A DNA stretch of 64,000 bases from Aquimarina acroporae (GTDB lineage Bacteria; Bacteroidota; Bacteroidia; Flavobacteriales; Flavobacteriaceae), in assembly GCF_023195925.1 (NCBI RefSeq), contig NZ_JALPRE010000003.1, forward strand, positions 372,001 to 436,000, written 5' to 3'. A program made the position numbers and the translations under genes. Shown piece by piece: positions 28,001 through 35,646 of the stretch. Within the stretch, counting starts at the first letter, position 1. Each line of letters opens with the position of its first letter. The notes beneath the pieces are model-generated. The model made no database searches and had not been told where the DNA came from. It saw only the letters and a list, made by a program, of their open reading frames with translations.

Positions 28001-29119
28001 GGGAGTCATATTTCGTTTGATATGGCTACTAGGAATGCAGAATTAATAGGGATGTTGAGATCTCAAAAAGACTTTATTGTTGATGAAAACATCGATGAAT
28101 ACGAATTAAAAAATGATTGGGCATTGTTTTCTTATTTCCATGCACAATCAAAAAGTAAGGAAGCCAAAGATATTGGGGAACAACTCATTGAAAAATCAAT
28201 TCAGAAGAAAAACCACAAGGTGGAAATGGCAATTTCTTCTTTTTTGGGACAATCTTACTTTGTTTCCGGAGATATATCAAAATCCGAAAAATTACTTACC
28301 AAAGTGATTAAAAATTTTGATCTAAAGCAAGATAAAACTCTTTTTGAAGAGTATGGTTTTGATCCCTATATTTTTGCCACAGGTATGGCAGGGTTTATTT
28401 ATAGTTTCAGGGGGAATTTTGATAAAGCTCTGAGCCTTTATGAGGATAGCATAAAATATGCAAAGACTACCGAAAATGACTCCTTGGTTGTTACCTCTTA
28501 TGTTTTTATGGTATGTTTTCTTTCTATTGTCAATGATAAAAGTTTATGTGGAAAATATGTCAATGAATTGCATGAGGTATTGGGGAATAGACTTGATGAA
28601 GTTTGGGTTGCCTGTTTGTTTTATATTATTGAGGATTGGGTTAATGGAAAAACAGACACTGCTGAAATACAAAGAGATGGAATAATAAAAGCCGGTCAAA
28701 GTTTGGCATTATCATTTTATGAACCATCTATGGCTCAAACTTATATAAAAGATCAAAAATATGATAAGGCTATACAATTATTAGAAGATTCTATAGAAAG
28801 ACAAATAGGTAGCAAGCAAATAGCTCTTCTTCCAACTGCTTATAACTTGCTAGGGTTATCCAAATATTATAGTAACAAAAAAATAACAGATGAAGTAGAC
28901 TCTCTTTTTAATACTTCAATACAATATGCCGAAGAGATGCAATTTGGTCTGTTAAAACTAAATGCTATTGTAGATTATAGTGAATTGCTATTGCAAGAAA
29001 AACAAACTGAAAAAGCAAATACATTATTAGCTACGGTAGCAGATTTTTGCGAAGAGATGTCCGAAATTAAAAATCTGGATGTCTTTAAACGTTATGTACA
29101 ACTCAAGAACTTAAAGTAA
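25031..29119 (+). CDS. TOMM-type kinase / cyclase-like / ATPase / TPR fusion protein
   Basis: 1362 residues. Residues about 19-290 are a Hanks-type Ser/Thr kinase (GEGGYG 26-31, K48, HRDLKPHN from H145, D168FG). About 330-500 is a class III nucleotide-cyclase-like domain (QITVLCAKLSLS ... DTIMMCFGYPQGSDNDARRA); the first metal-binding Asp position reads CAK, so activity is doubtful. A P-loop ATPase follows (GQAGIGKS 551-558, Walker B LIIEDLHWID), and the last ~450 residues are TPR-like. Length and order match the TOMM system kinase/cyclase fusion family known beside YcaO genes in Burkholderia and Sorangium, consistent with the YcaO gene here. Probably a regulator of the locus. Confidence 0.9.
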   Translation: MENHSTKPTPNVDIELENYSILEKIGEGGYGIVYKAKQISTGQTVAIKILKFKEIPDQKSIKQQIARFDRETKLCAEINHPNIVKLLDKGVTANQEPFAVFEYISGQTLKDLITLHNGLSANETGVLMGQVLDALVAAHAKGIIHRDLKPHNIMVTQTGTRSHIKILDFGIGIFTHDFRTDDYKDITLTHEVIGTPAYSSPEQLRGEPPTVKSDLYAWGLIVLECLTGQPAIQGANVAEVFQKQLNPADVPLPPSIFGHSLGKVLNRVLEKNHSRRIASAALAYEEFSKINFNTLVGQIQPQNETSLRSEDATEVNQLVWRSAHSEKRQITVLCAKLSLSVSDSAMMDIETIETIQKDQLHLCKDVGVRFGAHISGIIADTIMMCFGYPQGSDNDARRAGRTALELIGQLQKRSTLLFAKHGVGLEIRISMNSGTVLVKHNSSPEGLVTNKAFNLLYSTPPGHILASENTRRLLEAHLEFEEFNTTQEFSGTINTSRVYLLTGERQTEALSNLSPRSADQKMVGRDKELAKIYETWDSIQEKDGKALLIKGQAGIGKSKLIYETKKQLIDQDFAVRECRCLPEHQNNALHPIFEMLKRDMGIHDNETVIPHLEEALKKSDVDPEKVIPVLCSWFSIPLDETYQVSKASPIEQKEVLYDALEKLILHIDTDKKFTLIIEDLHWIDPTSLDFLRTIVAKMNDKNYLLLLTTRPEFQFDWNSENISEIGLETLNEGSTQSFIKDILQQKSIAEKALNYIVDKADGIPLFIEDLTRMLLEERYLVLEDDIYTLAQNFDAASVPVTLKGLLNARLDHIGFAKETAQLASAIGREFTYDLLVKSSLHDEGMVQTNLNALMDANLIYHHRRVQNEKYVFRHALIRDAAYDSMVSLLKQEVHGRIAETMENDFDEMVRDNPFELAWHHAEATNYNKASHLGLEAIKKNIKNSANEEALRLHEISKEWVVNIKDEYRKLKRELELNIFVQAAVSLKEGWGSHISFDMATRNAELIGMLRSQKDFIVDENIDEYELKNDWALFSYFHAQSKSKEAKDIGEQLIEKSIQKKNHKVEMAISSFLGQSYFVSGDISKSEKLLTKVIKNFDLKQDKTLFEEYGFDPYIFATGMAGFIYSFRGNFDKALSLYEDSIKYAKTTENDSLVVTSYVFMVCFLSIVNDKSLCGKYVNELHEVLGNRLDEVWVACLFYIIEDWVNGKTDTAEIQRDGIIKAGQSLALSFYEPSMAQTYIKDQKYDKAIQLLEDSIERQIGSKQIALLPTAYNLLGLSKYYSNKKITDEVDSLFNTSIQYAEEMQFGLLKLNAIVDYSELLLQEKQTEKANTLLATVADFCEEMSEIKNLDVFKRYVQLKNLK

Positions 29120-29148
29120 TCACAATCTAAATAATTAAAATCACAAAA

Positions 29149-30042
29149 ATGAGTACACAAGATTTAACTGCCGACAAAAAAGTAAGCCAACGTGCTGATG
29201 AGATTAGAAAAGAAATTAAAGATAGGTTTGATGCTAAACCTGCAAACGACGGATCATATATTATATATCATATGATCGATAGTCATATACCAGATGATAC
29301 AACAAAGGATAAAATTTTAAGAATTACACAGTTTTTTAACACTTTATCTTTTGTTGAATCTACTAATGATGCTATTAGAGATGCCTATTTAGAGCATAAC
29401 CATTTACGATATGGTTTTTTGACTAATGGAGCTTTATTTAGTACTAAGAAGAATGGTGAGAATGTAGAGGTGGATAGAAAATATAATATCAATGAACTTT
29501 GTTCATTAAATGATCAAGAATATCAAAGTATTCTTAATGAAATAGATACGCAATTAAATAACATTGGAGGCGCAATAGGCCAAGTTGATAAGTCTGAGGA
29601 AAAGTGGTATTTCTGGCCAGGTTGTGAAATGAAAATGCCTTTAAGTACTTCTATATTACTTGATACCTCTGTGCAAAAGTCAAAATTTGTAGTAACTAAA
29701 AAAATAGAGGGGTCTGATGAGGCAACACAAATTGTGATGGAAGAGAAACCATACCAATTAGAAGTTTCTTTATTAGGAGACAATGAGTTTTATTATAAGG
29801 AAGGTGAAAAATCGGATGAACAAAGACTAAAACCAGGATTTTTCTCTATAAATAGGTCTAAACCTGAGTTTGAAGAGGAAAATAATCAAGGATTTAGTGA
29901 AATAGATTTGGCTTTGAAAAAAGGAGAGAAGTACCATTATACCTTGTATGTGCCATACAATAGCCCAAGACTAGATATATTAACCAATATGGAAATCTCA
30001 AGTAAAAAAGGAATAGAAGAATTTGTAGCGACGACTTCTTAA
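29149..30042 (+). CDS. Unrecognised protein, paralogue 1 of the TOMM-like locus
   Basis: 297 residues, cytoplasmic by appearance. It aligns over its whole length with the next gene product: RITQFFNTLSFVES...NDAIRDAYLEHNHLRYGFL, KWYFWPGCEMKMP, LDTSVQKSKFVVTKK, EEKPYQLEVSLLGD, LKPGFFSIN and TLYVPYNSPRLD. The first ~130 residues are helical and the rest beta-rich. A Cys is conserved in WPGCEMK. The C-terminus ends in VATTS. The position between the kinase fusion and the YcaO gene suggests a substrate, scaffold or structural product of the locus; the family is not recognised. Confidence 0.8.
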   Translation: MSTQDLTADKKVSQRADEIRKEIKDRFDAKPANDGSYIIYHMIDSHIPDDTTKDKILRITQFFNTLSFVESTNDAIRDAYLEHNHLRYGFLTNGALFSTKKNGENVEVDRKYNINELCSLNDQEYQSILNEIDTQLNNIGGAIGQVDKSEEKWYFWPGCEMKMPLSTSILLDTSVQKSKFVVTKKIEGSDEATQIVMEEKPYQLEVSLLGDNEFYYKEGEKSDEQRLKPGFFSINRSKPEFEEENNQGFSEIDLALKKGEKYHYTLYVPYNSPRLDILTNMEISSKKGIEEFVATTS

Positions 30043-30264
30043 TACTAGTGAAGATTCTAAAACGTTAAAACCTTGATAAAAACCCTTGCTTTTTTGTCAA
30101 GCTGTTTGGTTTAAAGTAAATTATATAAAAGTTTGGTTTCTAGATGGTTAAAACCGTAGGTGGACGAAGTTAAGACTATGTATGTATTATGGTTATTTCG
30201 TATGCAAAAGTGTTTTTTCGCTAGAAATCAATCTTTTAACTATTAACTCTTAAAACTTTAAACC

Positions 30265-31182
30265 ATGATCACAAAAGAATTGAAAACCTCCTTATCGGAG
30301 AAGAATTCAGAATTGGAAAAAACTGTACGGAACGATGTAAAATCATTATTTGATAAAAAACCAAATAATGATCCATTGTATCAGGTGTATGATACGATTG
30401 ATAAAGTAATAGCTTCAAAATTTTCTGATTTAGATACAAAAGAAGAAGAAACCAAAAGAGATATATTAAGAATCGTTGAGTTCTTTAACACATTTCATTT
30501 TTTTGAATCTATCAATGATTTTATTAGAGATGCTTATATCAACTATAATCATTTTAGACGTGGTTTTTTATCCAATGGAGTCCTACTAAGAACACAGTTG
30601 ATTGATGGTCAATTAAAGTTTAACAGAGGGTATACTATACCTGAATTGGTAAATATTTATAACGAACAACCAAAATTATATAGTAGTATTCTTAACGAAA
30701 TTAAAGGTGAGTTAGAAGGTTTTATATCAATTGACTCTGGAGAGAAATGGTATTTCTGGCCGGGTTGCGAGATGAAAATTCCTATAAGCACTAATATTGT
30801 TTTAGATACTTCAATTGCTAAATCTAAGTTTGTGATTTCTAAAAAGGATAATACCAGTATACATAACAATAAACAAATTGTTTTAGAGGAAAAACCATAT
30901 CAACTAGAACTTTCAGTTTTAATGGATACCGATTTTTTCTATAAAAAGACGGAAAACAACAAACAAAAATTGACCCCTGGGTTTTTTACTATCAATAAGT
31001 CTGATTCAGAACAGTATAAAACCTTAGATTTTAGTGAAATTGAGTTAGAGTTACAAAATGGGGAAAAATATGATTATACGTTATACATGCCCTATTCTAG
31101 TCCAAGATTAGATGTAAAGACTAACATGAAAATCTTTGACACAAATAAAAAAGTAGAAGAGTTTATTGCAACTTGTTCTTAA
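30265..31182 (+). CDS. Unrecognised protein, paralogue 2 of the TOMM-like locus
   Basis: 305 residues, the duplicate of the upstream gene product. Matching segments are RIVEFFNTFHFFES, NDFIRDAYINYNHFRRGFL, KWYFWPGCEMKIP, LDTSIAKSKFVISKK, EEKPYQLELSVL, LTPGFFTIN and TLYMPYSSPRLD. It ends in IATCS, parallel to VATTS of paralogue 1, so the last residues keep Thr/Cys/Ser side chains of the type YcaO enzymes cyclise. It has its own 222-bp upstream spacer, and a terminator-like hairpin follows the gene, so it may be separately controlled from the YcaO gene. Confidence 0.8.
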   Translation: MITKELKTSLSEKNSELEKTVRNDVKSLFDKKPNNDPLYQVYDTIDKVIASKFSDLDTKEEETKRDILRIVEFFNTFHFFESINDFIRDAYINYNHFRRGFLSNGVLLRTQLIDGQLKFNRGYTIPELVNIYNEQPKLYSSILNEIKGELEGFISIDSGEKWYFWPGCEMKIPISTNIVLDTSIAKSKFVISKKDNTSIHNNKQIVLEEKPYQLELSVLMDTDFFYKKTENNKQKLTPGFFTINKSDSEQYKTLDFSEIELELQNGEKYDYTLYMPYSSPRLDVKTNMKIFDTNKKVEEFIATCS

Positions 31183-31228
31183 TCTAAATATTTCGTAAAA
31201 ATTGATTTCAATATTGTAAAGCTAATAT

Positions 31229-31268
31229 GATGCCGTTTGGTATAAAAAATGTATCAGACGGTATTTTT
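31229..31268 (+). terminator. Terminator after paralogue 2
   Basis: Arms TGCCGTTTGGTATA and GTATCAGACGGTA pair with a few G-U pairs, followed by TTTTT. It separates the twin genes from the YcaO/radical SAM pair, 48 bp before the YcaO start. Confidence 0.7.
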
Positions 31269-31316
31269 AGCTATTATAGCTAGCACTTTTAACAAAACTA
31301 TTAGTAGATAAATACA

Positions 31317-33563
31317 TTGTATAGAATAAAAGAAAAATATGCCAAAGTAAAAGTCAATGATCAATATACGATTATGACTTCAGAAAAGGATAGTGTATTG
31401 TTACAGTCTCCGTTAGCAATTCAACTCCTAGAAGCTGTTAGCAATAGCAAAGTAACACAGGAGATGATTGTTTCAGATTACCAACGATATAGTGCTAACC
31501 TTAGTGAAGTACTCATTACATTACATCAATTGGAAGCAGAAGGGTACATCACTCAATCAAAACCATTATTTACACCAGAACAAGCTGCGTACTGGGAAGA
31601 ATTAGGATATCAAACAGAAAAATTGGCTACTGTTTTTAAATCTAAAACGATAGCTGTAAAAACCTTGGGTGAAGTAGATGATACCCTATTTAAAGATTTA
31701 TGTATTGCGACAGGCGTAGAATTTTCTGAGAATCCTCATGTTACTGTAGTATTAACCACTAGTTATTTACATCCTGATTTAGAAATGATCAATAAGGAAA
31801 TGATAGATAATAGAATGCCATGGTTATTGCTAAAGTTACACGGTACCAGGTCATATGTAGGGCCATTAATGATCTCGGATAAGGAAGAGGTTGCTTGCTG
31901 GCAATGTTTACAACATCGACTTGTCTTACACGATCAAGAAAATAGATTATACCAAGCATTGGCTAAAACCGATAATAATATAACCAGACCTCTCATAAGT
32001 CATCCTTTAACACAACAATGGGGCAGTAGCACTGCACTTTCTGAGTTGGTTTTCTGGTTGTATCACAAACATAATTTGACCCTAGAAAATGGTCTCGTCT
32101 CACTCGATGCAAAAACGAATGAGAGAACAGTACATACGATCGTAAAACGACCGCAATGCAAGGCATGTGGAGATATAAAAATTGCCGAGCAACATCCTTC
32201 ACCAATTCGGTTGCAAAAACAAGACACCTTATCAAAACATCAAGGGGGGTATAGAACCGTAACTCCCGAAGAAACTTTACAACGTTATCGACATCATGTG
32301 AGTGAGATTACCGGAGTGGTACCTTATCTAAAAGAATATCATCCAGTTAAAGGGGTGCCTATTTATAATTTTGGCTCGGGTAAAAACCTGGCCTTGCAAA
32401 GCTCATCATTATTCTGGTTAAATCTTCATCTCAGAAGTGCCAACGGGGGTAAAGGAAAGACAGAAATTCAAGCAAAAACGGGTGCTTTATGTGAAGCTAT
32501 CGAAAGATATAGTTTGATGTATCAAGGAGAAACCTATACGATAAAGGATTCATACAAAAACCTGGAAAAAGCAATTCATCCTAATGAATGCATGCTCTAC
32601 AGTAGTGAACAATATCAAAATCGAGAACAAATTAATAATGAGAGTACCAAATTTTACTCTCTTATCCCAATACCTTTTGATATCGACAAAAAGATAGATT
32701 GGACCCCAGTGTATAGTCTTACCGAAAATGAGTTTAAATATCTTCCTTCGGGGTATTGCTATGCGCAGTATCCGGCAGAGGATGAGAAAAAGTTGTTTTC
32801 TTACCCCGATTCTAATGGGTGTGCTGCTGGAAATACTTTGGAAGAAGCCATTTTACAAGGTTTTCTTGAGTTGGTAGAAAGAGATGCCGCAGCTATATGG
32901 TGGTATAATCGAATACAATATCCTGCTATTGATTTAGAAACAGTAAATAATGCCTATGTGAATCAAATGTTTGATCATTATAAAGCGATTGATAGGAGTT
33001 TGTGTGTGCTGGATATTACTACAGAATTAGGAATTCCTGTTTTTGTGGCGGTAAGTCATAATATAAAAGAGGACGAAAATGATCAGATTTTATATGCTTT
33101 TGGAGCACATATAGATGCAGAAATTGCACTAGAAAGAGCTGTAATAGAATTGAACCAGTTACTCCCTGTAGTAAAGAGTGATGACAAAGGATATCTCACA
33201 TCAGATAAAGTGTTTGTCGATTGGTTAGAAACAGCCAAATTAAAGGATAATGCATATTTAGAACCTGTAAAGGATGTGAAAAAAAATATGAAAACTGATT
33301 ATCCCAAGCTCTGCGAACCGAATCTCTACGATAGTATACAATTTTGTATTGAAACCGTAAAGAAACAAGGACTTGAAACCCTTGTGGTAGATTTAACACA
33401 ACCAGATGTGGGGCTTCCAGTTGCCAAAGTGATTGTGCCTGGTTTACGTCATTTTTGGAGACGTACAGCTCCTGGAAGATTATACGATGTACCGGTAAAA
33501 ATGGGGATATTGAAAAAACCACTAACAGAAGAACAATTAAACCCTGTAGGTATTTTTATTTAA
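31317..33563 (+). CDS. E1-like / YcaO cyclodehydratase fusion (TOMM biosynthesis)
   Basis: 748 residues from a TTG start; a stop lies in frame just upstream and no earlier ATG exists. Residues about 1-80 look like a leader-peptide-binding winged helix, as found in TOMM docking proteins. About 80-300 is an E1/ThiF-like scaffold with two Cys pairs (CWQC, CKAC) typical of its zinc site. About 325-748 is the YcaO domain, with the ATP-binding stretch GKGKTEIQAKTGALCEAIER near 378-398, LVERDAAAIWWYNR and a C-terminus NPVGIFI without a PxPxP end. YcaO enzymes use ATP to activate peptide amides, usually cyclising Cys/Ser/Thr to azolines. The substrate is not evident. Confidence 0.92.
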   Translation: MYRIKEKYAKVKVNDQYTIMTSEKDSVLLQSPLAIQLLEAVSNSKVTQEMIVSDYQRYSANLSEVLITLHQLEAEGYITQSKPLFTPEQAAYWEELGYQTEKLATVFKSKTIAVKTLGEVDDTLFKDLCIATGVEFSENPHVTVVLTTSYLHPDLEMINKEMIDNRMPWLLLKLHGTRSYVGPLMISDKEEVACWQCLQHRLVLHDQENRLYQALAKTDNNITRPLISHPLTQQWGSSTALSELVFWLYHKHNLTLENGLVSLDAKTNERTVHTIVKRPQCKACGDIKIAEQHPSPIRLQKQDTLSKHQGGYRTVTPEETLQRYRHHVSEITGVVPYLKEYHPVKGVPIYNFGSGKNLALQSSSLFWLNLHLRSANGGKGKTEIQAKTGALCEAIERYSLMYQGETYTIKDSYKNLEKAIHPNECMLYSSEQYQNREQINNESTKFYSLIPIPFDIDKKIDWTPVYSLTENEFKYLPSGYCYAQYPAEDEKKLFSYPDSNGCAAGNTLEEAILQGFLELVERDAAAIWWYNRIQYPAIDLETVNNAYVNQMFDHYKAIDRSLCVLDITTELGIPVFVAVSHNIKEDENDQILYAFGAHIDAEIALERAVIELNQLLPVVKSDDKGYLTSDKVFVDWLETAKLKDNAYLEPVKDVKKNMKTDYPKLCEPNLYDSIQFCIETVKKQGLETLVVDLTQPDVGLPVAKVIVPGLRHFWRRTAPGRLYDVPVKMGILKKPLTEEQLNPVGIFI

Positions 33564-33596
33564 AATGAAATCACATAATTTCTAAAATTTAAACGT

Positions 33597-34892
33597 GTGA
33601 AATTTATATCATATAGTAATACTACTTTTAAGAAAACTGAGTATTACCAGCAGTTGCCAGAAGAAGAAAGAAATATATTTGATGTCTTATCAAGTGTCTT
33701 TCATTTTAAAGTGAATAATTATGTGTTAGAAAACCTCATAGATTGGGATGCTGTACCCAATGATCCTATTTACAAACTTATTTTTCCCAGAAAAGAAATG
33801 TTATCGGCTGTAGATTTTGAGACATTAAAGATGTTATATCGAAGTGGGCTAGATAATAAAACATTGATTCCATTTATTCAACGGGTAAAAAGGAAAATGT
33901 ATCCTGAAGTAAAACAGACAGATACTAGTATTCCAAAGATGAATGGTGAACGCATACGAGGTATGTATAGTAATTTTGGAACTATTGTGAGTCTTTTTCC
34001 TGATCCCATGTCGCGAACTTGTCATTCTTACTGTTCATATTGTTTTAGATGGATTATGTTTAACGATAAAGAAGCACAGCAAAATTCTTCATACAAAGAT
34101 CCCAATGAACCTGTGGCTTTTTTAAGAGAACACCCAGAGATTACAGATGTGTTATTTACTGGGGCAGATCCTTTGGTGTTGAATGCTAAAATACTACAAA
34201 AATATATTGATCCAATATTAGATATAGAATCGGTAAAGGTAATACGAATCAGTTCGAAATCATTGGGTTGGTGGCCGTTTCGGTTTACCACAGATAAGGA
34301 TGCAGACGAACTCTTGAAATTATTTAGATATATTCAATCTAGGGGGAAACATTTAAACTTTTGCGCGCATTTTACTCATGTTAGAGAATTAGAAAACGAG
34401 GAGGTAAAAAAGGCAATAACAAGAATTAGAGAAACTGGAACTGTGATTCGGTGCCAGGGACCTTTGGTAGAGGGTATCAATGACACGCCAGAAGATTGGA
34501 GTAATTTATGGAATGCCCAAATTGCTTTAGGAATGGTACCTTATTATATGTTTATCGAAGCCGATCATAATTCAGAATCTTGTTTTAGAATTCCGTTAGC
34601 CAAAGCGTTACAAATCTTTCAAGAAGCTCAGAAAAAAACCACTGGTTTGGCGCGTACCGTAAGAGGTCCCGTTTTTATGAATGATTTACATAGAACATTA
34701 CTAGATGGTGTCATAACTATTAATGATGAACGATTTTTTGTTTTAAAATCTTTACAAGCTCCTCCTGATATAGAAGGAGAAGGAAAAATTAAACTCATTC
34801 CTTTTGATGAACATACCAAAGATGCTGGTAATTTGATCGAATTATTTAAAGAAGAAAAAGACATCGTTAATTCAAATGTATTGATGTTATAG
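33597..34892 (+). CDS. KamA-family radical SAM protein
   Basis: 431 residues, GTG start 33 bp after the YcaO stop. The radical SAM cluster motif is CHSYCSYCFRW (C142, C146, C149), and the (beta/alpha)6 barrel resembles lysine 2,3-aminomutase (FTGADPLVL, GTVIRCQGPLVEGIND). The PLP-lysine glycine-rich motif of classical KamA is not seen; that region reads GLARTVRGPVFMND. So it may catalyse another radical reaction, or belong to the atypical KamA subgroup. Operon position suggests that it modifies the product of the TOMM-like locus or supplies a building block. Confidence 0.88.
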   Translation: MKFISYSNTTFKKTEYYQQLPEEERNIFDVLSSVFHFKVNNYVLENLIDWDAVPNDPIYKLIFPRKEMLSAVDFETLKMLYRSGLDNKTLIPFIQRVKRKMYPEVKQTDTSIPKMNGERIRGMYSNFGTIVSLFPDPMSRTCHSYCSYCFRWIMFNDKEAQQNSSYKDPNEPVAFLREHPEITDVLFTGADPLVLNAKILQKYIDPILDIESVKVIRISSKSLGWWPFRFTTDKDADELLKLFRYIQSRGKHLNFCAHFTHVRELENEEVKKAITRIRETGTVIRCQGPLVEGINDTPEDWSNLWNAQIALGMVPYYMFIEADHNSESCFRIPLAKALQIFQEAQKKTTGLARTVRGPVFMNDLHRTLLDGVITINDERFFVLKSLQAPPDIEGEGKIKLIPFDEHTKDAGNLIELFKEEKDIVNSNVLML

Positions 34893-34916
34893 CAGTTTTA
34901 AACGAAAAAAATAAAT

Positions 34917-34953
34917 TTAAAAAGCAGTTAATCAATTGGTTACTGCTTTTTTT
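34917..34953 (+). terminator. Terminator of the YcaO/radical SAM operon
   Basis: Arms AAAAAGCAGTTA and TTACTGCTTTTTTT form a stem whose 3' side supplies a seven-T tract, 25 bp after the radical SAM stop. Confidence 0.8.
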
Positions 34954-34961
34954 GATGGGTG

Positions 34962-35008
34962 ATGAAATATGATGAAATATTATTTCCCTAAGGGCTGTCA
35001 TATATTTG
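34962..35008 (+). promoter_or_regulatory. Promoter/operator block, copy 1
   Basis: Tandem TGAAATATGA and TGAAATATTA boxes exactly 10 bp apart (from 34963). The second forms the palindrome GAAATATTATTTC. These are followed 38 bp from the first box by a consensus -7 element TATATTTG (35001-35008). The same arrangement recurs at 35207 and 35553. Confidence 0.7.
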
Positions 35009-35014
35009 TCTTGT

Positions 35015-35174
35015 CAAACTAATTAAACGTATAGAAGATTAAAAAACACATCAAATCAATCTATAACATAGGGAAAATAGAGGGGGAACTGATTTGATGT
35101 TTAATGAATGTCACGAAGAAGATGTTAGATGGCTAGGCTGCAGAATCAATGGGGTAGATTCTGCAGCTTTTTTT
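35015..35174 (+). ncRNA. Candidate small RNA 1
   Basis: A unit of about 160 nt from the predicted start after promoter block 1 to a perfect terminator, GCTGCAGAATC (35137-35147) with GATTCTGCAGC (35157-35167) and seven T residues. An upstream internal hairpin has 11-nt perfect arms ACATCAAATCA and TGATTTGATGT around a G-rich loop. The only contained frames are very short (for example a 10-codon frame beginning MNVTKKM), so an RNA product is likelier than a peptide. The transcription start is inferred. Confidence 0.55.
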
Positions 35175-35206
35175 ATGAAAAGTGTTTGTATCGATATAAT
35201 TAACAA

Positions 35207-35252
35207 TGAAATATGGTGAAATATTATTTTCTAGGGTGTCTCAATATATTTG
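35207..35252 (+). promoter_or_regulatory. Promoter/operator block, copy 2
   Basis: TGAAATATGG and TGAAATATTA boxes 10 bp apart, starting at 35207, then a -7 element TATATTTG at 35245-35252, again 38 bp from the first box. The bases between (TTCTAGGGTGTCTC) also resemble copy 1. Confidence 0.7.
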
Positions 35253-35258
35253 TTTCAC

Positions 35259-35510
35259 TAAGCAAGTAAAAGACAATTGCATAAAAATGATTACACAAGA
35301 CTCGCAAAACATATATAGAAAAAGAATGGTGTTCAGGATTTTTAAAATGTTTTTAGTATTAGCCAAATAAAACTATCCAACACTAAACAAGAAGTTATAT
35401 CAAGTTTGTTTAAATACAAATGTATTAGTAGAGCAATTTGATATTCATCTAGCCAAGTATACATCTAACATAGTTGTGCTGTAGAATCGGGGGGTTAAGA
35501 TTCTGCAGTT
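35259..35510 (+). ncRNA. Candidate small RNA 2 (possibly with a 27-codon ORF)
   Basis: A unit of about 250 nt after promoter block 2. It ends in a hairpin GCTGTAGAATC (35478-35488) / GATTCTGCAG (35499-35508), the same stem as in candidate RNA 1 with one G-U pair, but with only a weak T tract. A 27-codon frame at 35287-35370 (MITQDSQNIYRKRMVF...) could encode a small peptide. Internal ATATCAA/TTGATAT arms echo the inner hairpin of RNA 1. The two units look like diverged duplicates. Confidence 0.45.
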
Positions 35511-35552
35511 CTTGGCATGTTTGAAAGTTTCTGAAACCTTAATAGGAGTACT

Positions 35553-35599
35553 GTGAAATATAATGAAATAGTTCTACGCTGAAGTATTCTATAATTTTA
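35553..35599 (+). promoter_or_regulatory. Promoter/operator block, copy 3
   Basis: TGAAATATAA and TGAAATAGTT boxes 10 bp apart from 35553, with a degenerate -7 element TAATTTTA at 35592-35599. It lies about 50 bp upstream of the 149-residue protein gene and presumably drives it in common with the two small RNA units. Confidence 0.6.
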
Positions 35600-35646
35600 T
35601 ACTCATATTAATTCAATACTACATTATTAATCTAAACTTAAACAGT

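Noticed and set aside
31317..33563. Later ATG (MTSEKDSV) as the YcaO fusion start
   Set aside because: It would cut the first strands of the N-terminal docking domain; the upstream TTG keeps a complete domain start.
34962..35599. CRISPR-like or mobile repeat array
   Set aside because: Only three diverged copies with unequal spacing, each placed as a promoter with a -7 element; not an array and no transposase nearby.
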